Position numbers and translations under genes: made by a program
Assembly (NCBI RefSeq): GCF_003268885.1
Contig: NZ_QLSX01000010.1
Coordinates: forward strand, 110,291-174,290
Direction of reading: 5' to 3'
DNA length: 64,000 nt
From: Onishia taeanensis
GTDB lineage: Bacteria > Pseudomonadota > Gammaproteobacteria > Pseudomonadales > Halomonadaceae
Notes under the pieces: generated by a model
Seen by the model: only the letters and a program-made list of their open reading frames with translations
Database searches by the model: none
What the model was told of the DNA's origin: nothing
Shown here: piece after piece, positions 61,561 to 64,000 of the stretch
How positions within the stretch are numbered: the stretch's first letter is position 1
How the letters are laid out: each line of letters opens with the position of its first letter

Positions 61561-62847
61561 TTAGAGCCGTAAGTCGGCCTCGCCATTCCCCAGCAGGTAC
61601 TTCAGATCGAACAGCACGTGGTTGGGTTTGCCCCAGGAGCGTATACGGTCAATGCCATAGTCGCGGAATTCATCGTGGGCGACTGCCAGTATCATCGCAT
61701 CATAGCTCCCTTCATCCGGCCGCTCGACGGGGCGGATCGCATAGGCACGCTGGGCTTCGTCACGATCGGCATGAGGGTCTAAGACATCGACCATGACATT
61801 GAAGTCCCCCAGTTCGCGAATGATATCGGTGACACGTGTATTGCGCAGGTCCGGGCAGTTCTCCTTGAACGTCAGGCCCAGGATCAGCACCCGTGCGCCT
61901 TGCACGTGGATCCTTTCCTTAATCATCTGCTTGACCAACTGGCCTGCCACATAGGCGCCCATACCATCATTGATACGTCGGCCTGACAGGATGACTTCCG
62001 GGTGATAGCCCACCTGTTGGGCCTTGTGCGTCAGATAATAGGGGTCGACACCGATGCAGTGCCCGCCCACTAACCCTGGCCGGAAGGGAAGAAAATTCCA
62101 CTTGGTTCCCGCCGCCAGCAGGACTTCTTCGGTATCAATTCCCAAGCGGCTAAAGATCATGGCCAGCTCGTTGATCAGAGCGATGTTCACATCGCGCTGA
62201 GTGTTCTCGATGACCTTGGCGGCCTCCGCGACCCTCATTGAACTGGCTTTAAAGGTGCCTGCCGCAATGACCGATGCATAGAGGGCATCTACGAAGGTTG
62301 CCGCAACGGGAGTCGAGCCTGAGGTCACCTTCCTGATCGAGGTGACACGATGTTCCTTGTCGCCTGGATTGATGCGCTCTGGGCTATAGCCGGCGAAGAA
62401 GTCGCGATTGAAGACCAGCCCCGAGCCTTGTTCGATGACAGGAATGCATTCCTCTTCGGTGGCACCCGGATAGACGGTCGACTCATAGATGACGACATTG
62501 CCTGGCGAAATGACGTGAGCCACCGTCTGGCTGGCCTTGCGCAAGGGCGTCAGATCCGGGCAGTGCTGTGCGTCGATCGGTGTTGGAACCGTGACTATAT
62601 AGACATTGCATTCCCGAAGTCGCTCGACAGCATCACTGAAGTCGAGCTGTTTTGCGCATCTGAGCTCATCGAATGAGACTTCTCGCGTGGTGTCGATGCC
62701 ATCGGTGAGCTGCAGGATGCGATGGGTATTGATGTCGAAGCCCAGCGTCGGGTAACGCTTGCCGAATTCCACGGCCAGAGGCAAGCCCACATAGCCCAGT
62801 CCAATCACGCCAATACGAATAGAGTCCAACTTCAGGGTCAGGTCCAT
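61561..62847 (-). CDS. tviB: UDP-N-acetylhexosamine 6-dehydrogenase (TviB / WbpA type)
   Basis: Oxidises UDP-GlcNAc (or UDP-GalNAc) at C6 to the uronic acid. The 428 residues show [13 protein letters not shown] (13-25), TVPTPID near 86-92, [29 protein letters not shown] (two motifs near 146-163) and the catalytic Cys264 in [12 protein letters not shown]. The motif VTVPTPID and the ERINPGD block are typical of the TviB/WbpA branch rather than UDP-glucose dehydrogenase. It lies after the CapD-type gene on the same strand (21-base gap), facing the main locus. Confidence 0.93.
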   Translation of the reverse strand: MDLTLKLDSIRIGVIGLGYVGLPLAVEFGKRYPTLGFDINTHRILQLTDGIDTTREVSFDELRCAKQLDFSDAVERLRECNVYIVTVPTPIDAQHCPDLTPLRKASQTVAHVISPGNVVIYESTVYPGATEEECIPVIEQGSGLVFNRDFFAGYSPERINPGDKEHRVTSIRKVTSGSTPVAATFVDALYASVIAAGTFKASSMRVAEAAKVIENTQRDVNIALINELAMIFSRLGIDTEEVLLAAGTKWNFLPFRPGLVGGHCIGVDPYYLTHKAQQVGYHPEVILSGRRINDGMGAYVAGQLVKQMIKERIHVQGARVLILGLTFKENCPDLRNTRVTDIIRELGDFNVMVDVLDPHADRDEAQRAYAIRPVERPDEGSYDAMILAVAHDEFRDYGIDRIRSWGKPNHVLFDLKYLLGNGEADLRL

Positions 62848-62868
62848 GATCCATTGTCCTTGTGATAA

Positions 62869-63894
62869 TCAGAAGTGGCTGTCCTTGGCCAGGGCCGCGG
62901 TCGAGAGGTTGAGTTGAGCTGACACCACCTTTGGGGCTATTGGTGATGGGGTGGCGGCTCTTTGGCTGACTTGATGCCTTTCCCTGTCAACGACTGGAGC
63001 CTCTGTGGGCTGATGTGCCTTTGCATCCCCGTATTGCTGGAGCCAAAGTAGGTCGGAAATAGGGTGGTTGGGGTGGTAAGCGATGGGGGCTTCCAGCAAC
63101 AGTTCTCTGATAGCTTCGTGCTGGACCTTGGCCACGGCGTTATGCAAACGACGAAGGTAATCTTCTAGACGCGGCCATTCCCAGCTGGTTTCCCATGCAG
63201 TCATGATGCGTGGATGTGCCGTCGATGTGGTGTTGGTGCCGACCAGCAGCTCCTCATAGAGCTTTTCCCCTGGGCGCAGGCCGCTATAGTGGATAGCGAT
63301 GTCGCCATCTGCGCTGTCCTCGGTGATCAACTCCAATCCCGAGAGGCGGACCATTTGCTTTGCCAAATCGGCAATTTTGATCGGTTCACCCATGTCCAGA
63401 ACAAACACATTACCGCCGCTACCCATTGCACCTGCCTGAATCACCAATTGAGCGGCTTCGGGGATGGTCATGAAGTAGCGCGTTATATTGGGGTGGGTCA
63501 CCGTAATCGGTCCGCCATCGCGTATCTGGCGCCTGAACAAAGGCACAACGGATCCGGATGAGCCCAGGACATTGCCAAATCTGACCATGCAAAAACGCGT
63601 CTTGACCTGCTCACTGGACAGGGCCTGGCAGATGAGCTCTGCAAGACGCTTGGTCGTGCCCATGACATTGGTGGGCCGCACGGCCTTGTCTGTCGAGATC
63701 AAAACGAAGGTTTCAACGCCGCAATCGATAGCCGCCTGCGCGGTCTTCAGCGTGCCGAAAACATTATTACGGATGCCCTCGGCCATGTTGTGTTCCACCA
63801 TCGGCACGTGCTTGTAGGCAGCGGCATGATAGAGCGTCTGCACACCAAAGCTGCGCATGAAAAGCGTGAGACGTGGCCTGTGCTGGACGGACAC
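62869..63894 (-). CDS. CapD/WbpM-type nucleotide-sugar 4,6-dehydratase, truncated at the N-terminus
   Basis: Remaining 341 residues of a polysaccharide dehydratase. Clear family blocks: YHAAAYKHVPMVEHN, STDKAVRPTNVMGTTKR (catalytic Met-Lys region), CMVRFGNVLGSSGSVVPLF and GLRPGEKLYEELL. Complete relatives have about 600 or more residues with membrane helices and an NAD motif GxxGxxG before this part; both are missing. The frame ends at a TGA at 63916-63918, and the 63894 GTG is only a formal start. The C-terminal tail is Pro/Ala/Ser-rich. The normal gene converts UDP-GlcNAc to the 4-keto-6-deoxy sugar. It is probably non-functional or an edge of a mobile insertion. Confidence 0.75.
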   Translation of the reverse strand: MSVQHRPRLTLFMRSFGVQTLYHAAAYKHVPMVEHNMAEGIRNNVFGTLKTAQAAIDCGVETFVLISTDKAVRPTNVMGTTKRLAELICQALSSEQVKTRFCMVRFGNVLGSSGSVVPLFRRQIRDGGPITVTHPNITRYFMTIPEAAQLVIQAGAMGSGGNVFVLDMGEPIKIADLAKQMVRLSGLELITEDSADGDIAIHYSGLRPGEKLYEELLVGTNTTSTAHPRIMTAWETSWEWPRLEDYLRRLHNAVAKVQHEAIRELLLEAPIAYHPNHPISDLLWLQQYGDAKAHQPTEAPVVDRERHQVSQRAATPSPIAPKVVSAQLNLSTAALAKDSHF

Positions 63895-64000
63895 CAGCAG
63901 TGCCTTGATCCCGCCTCATTCACGAGGGCTCTGAATCGGGCAGTCTGAAGCTACTGTCCGGAGGCAGGTCTCATCAGGATCCGTATCTCCGGCGTCAGAG
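63895..64000. other. right edge: non-CapD sequence upstream of the truncated gene
   Basis: Past about 63900 the minus-strand frame loses CapD similarity and hits a TGA at 63916. The other frames also show no CapD continuation. The 100 bases left look like the end of another element, possibly an insertion sequence, but no inverted repeat or transposase can be identified before the window ends. Confidence 0.4.

Noticed and set aside
1..64000. rRNA and tRNA genes
   Set aside because: No tRNA-like cloverleaf ends or rRNA sequence were recognised in the gaps, though I could not run a covariance search.

Overview
The window looks like a chromosomal segment of a halophilic gammaproteobacterium, most likely a Halomonas relative. 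Most of it is GC-rich. It combines TRAP transport, glutarate catabolism, HrpB, PyrC, RsuA and a Wza/Wzc exopolysaccharide locus. The genus is inferred from gene content and codon style; no rRNA or tRNA gene is present to confirm it.

Left part (1-12.6 kb): a branched-chain 2-oxoacid dehydrogenase operon (E1alpha, E1beta, E2 with two lipoyl domains, no E3) is followed on the same strand by a Hanks-type protein kinase with a long unknown C-terminal region. Next is a tightly overlapping four-gene operon: an SMC/MukB-like ATPase, a MksE-like protein, a kleisin-like protein and a Toprim (DUF2220/JetD-like) protein. Its content matches MksBEF plus JetD, the Wadjet-type plasmid and DNA surveillance systems, in the order C-B-A-D.

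12.6-19.7 kb: a glutarate module. GlaH (CsiD) and L-2-hydroxyglutarate oxidase (LhgO) diverge from a CsiR-like GntR regulator. A complete TRAP transporter (DctP, DctQ, DctM) and a MarR-type regulator follow on the minus strand. The transporter is the likely uptake route for glutarate or a related C5 dicarboxylate.

19.7-33.2 kb: mainly housekeeping genes: SulP transporter, RarD permease, omega-amidase-like YafV, RsuA, a small outer-membrane beta-barrel, an inner-membrane protein, PyrC, HrpB, a PLP aminotransferase with an RpiR regulator, a ZIP metal transporter and a cold-shock protein with a strong terminator.

33.2-64.0 kb: a large surface-polysaccharide locus. It opens with an ops (RfaH-recruitment) element, GGCGGTAGCGTG, just upstream of wza. 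Wza and Wzc are followed by a nonulosonic-acid (sialic/legionaminic-type) pathway (LegB-, NeuD-, NeuB-, NeuC-, PtmE- and NeuA-like). Then come tailoring genes (two SDRs, a pyruvyltransferase-family protein, a Gfo/Idh/MocA protein, a deacetylase, a DUF4910-type peptidase-like protein) and a PglK-type ABC flippase. AT-rich genes follow: a capsule-type glycosyltransferase, an asparagine-synthase-like amidotransferase, GT2, Wzy, a GT4 gene, a FemAB/GNAT-like protein, an initiating phosphoglycosyltransferase and a DegT aminotransferase. Facing them on the minus strand are a TviB/WbpA-type dehydrogenase and a CapD/WbpM-type dehydratase cut off near the right edge. The base composition changes several times across this locus, as expected for one built by repeated exchange.
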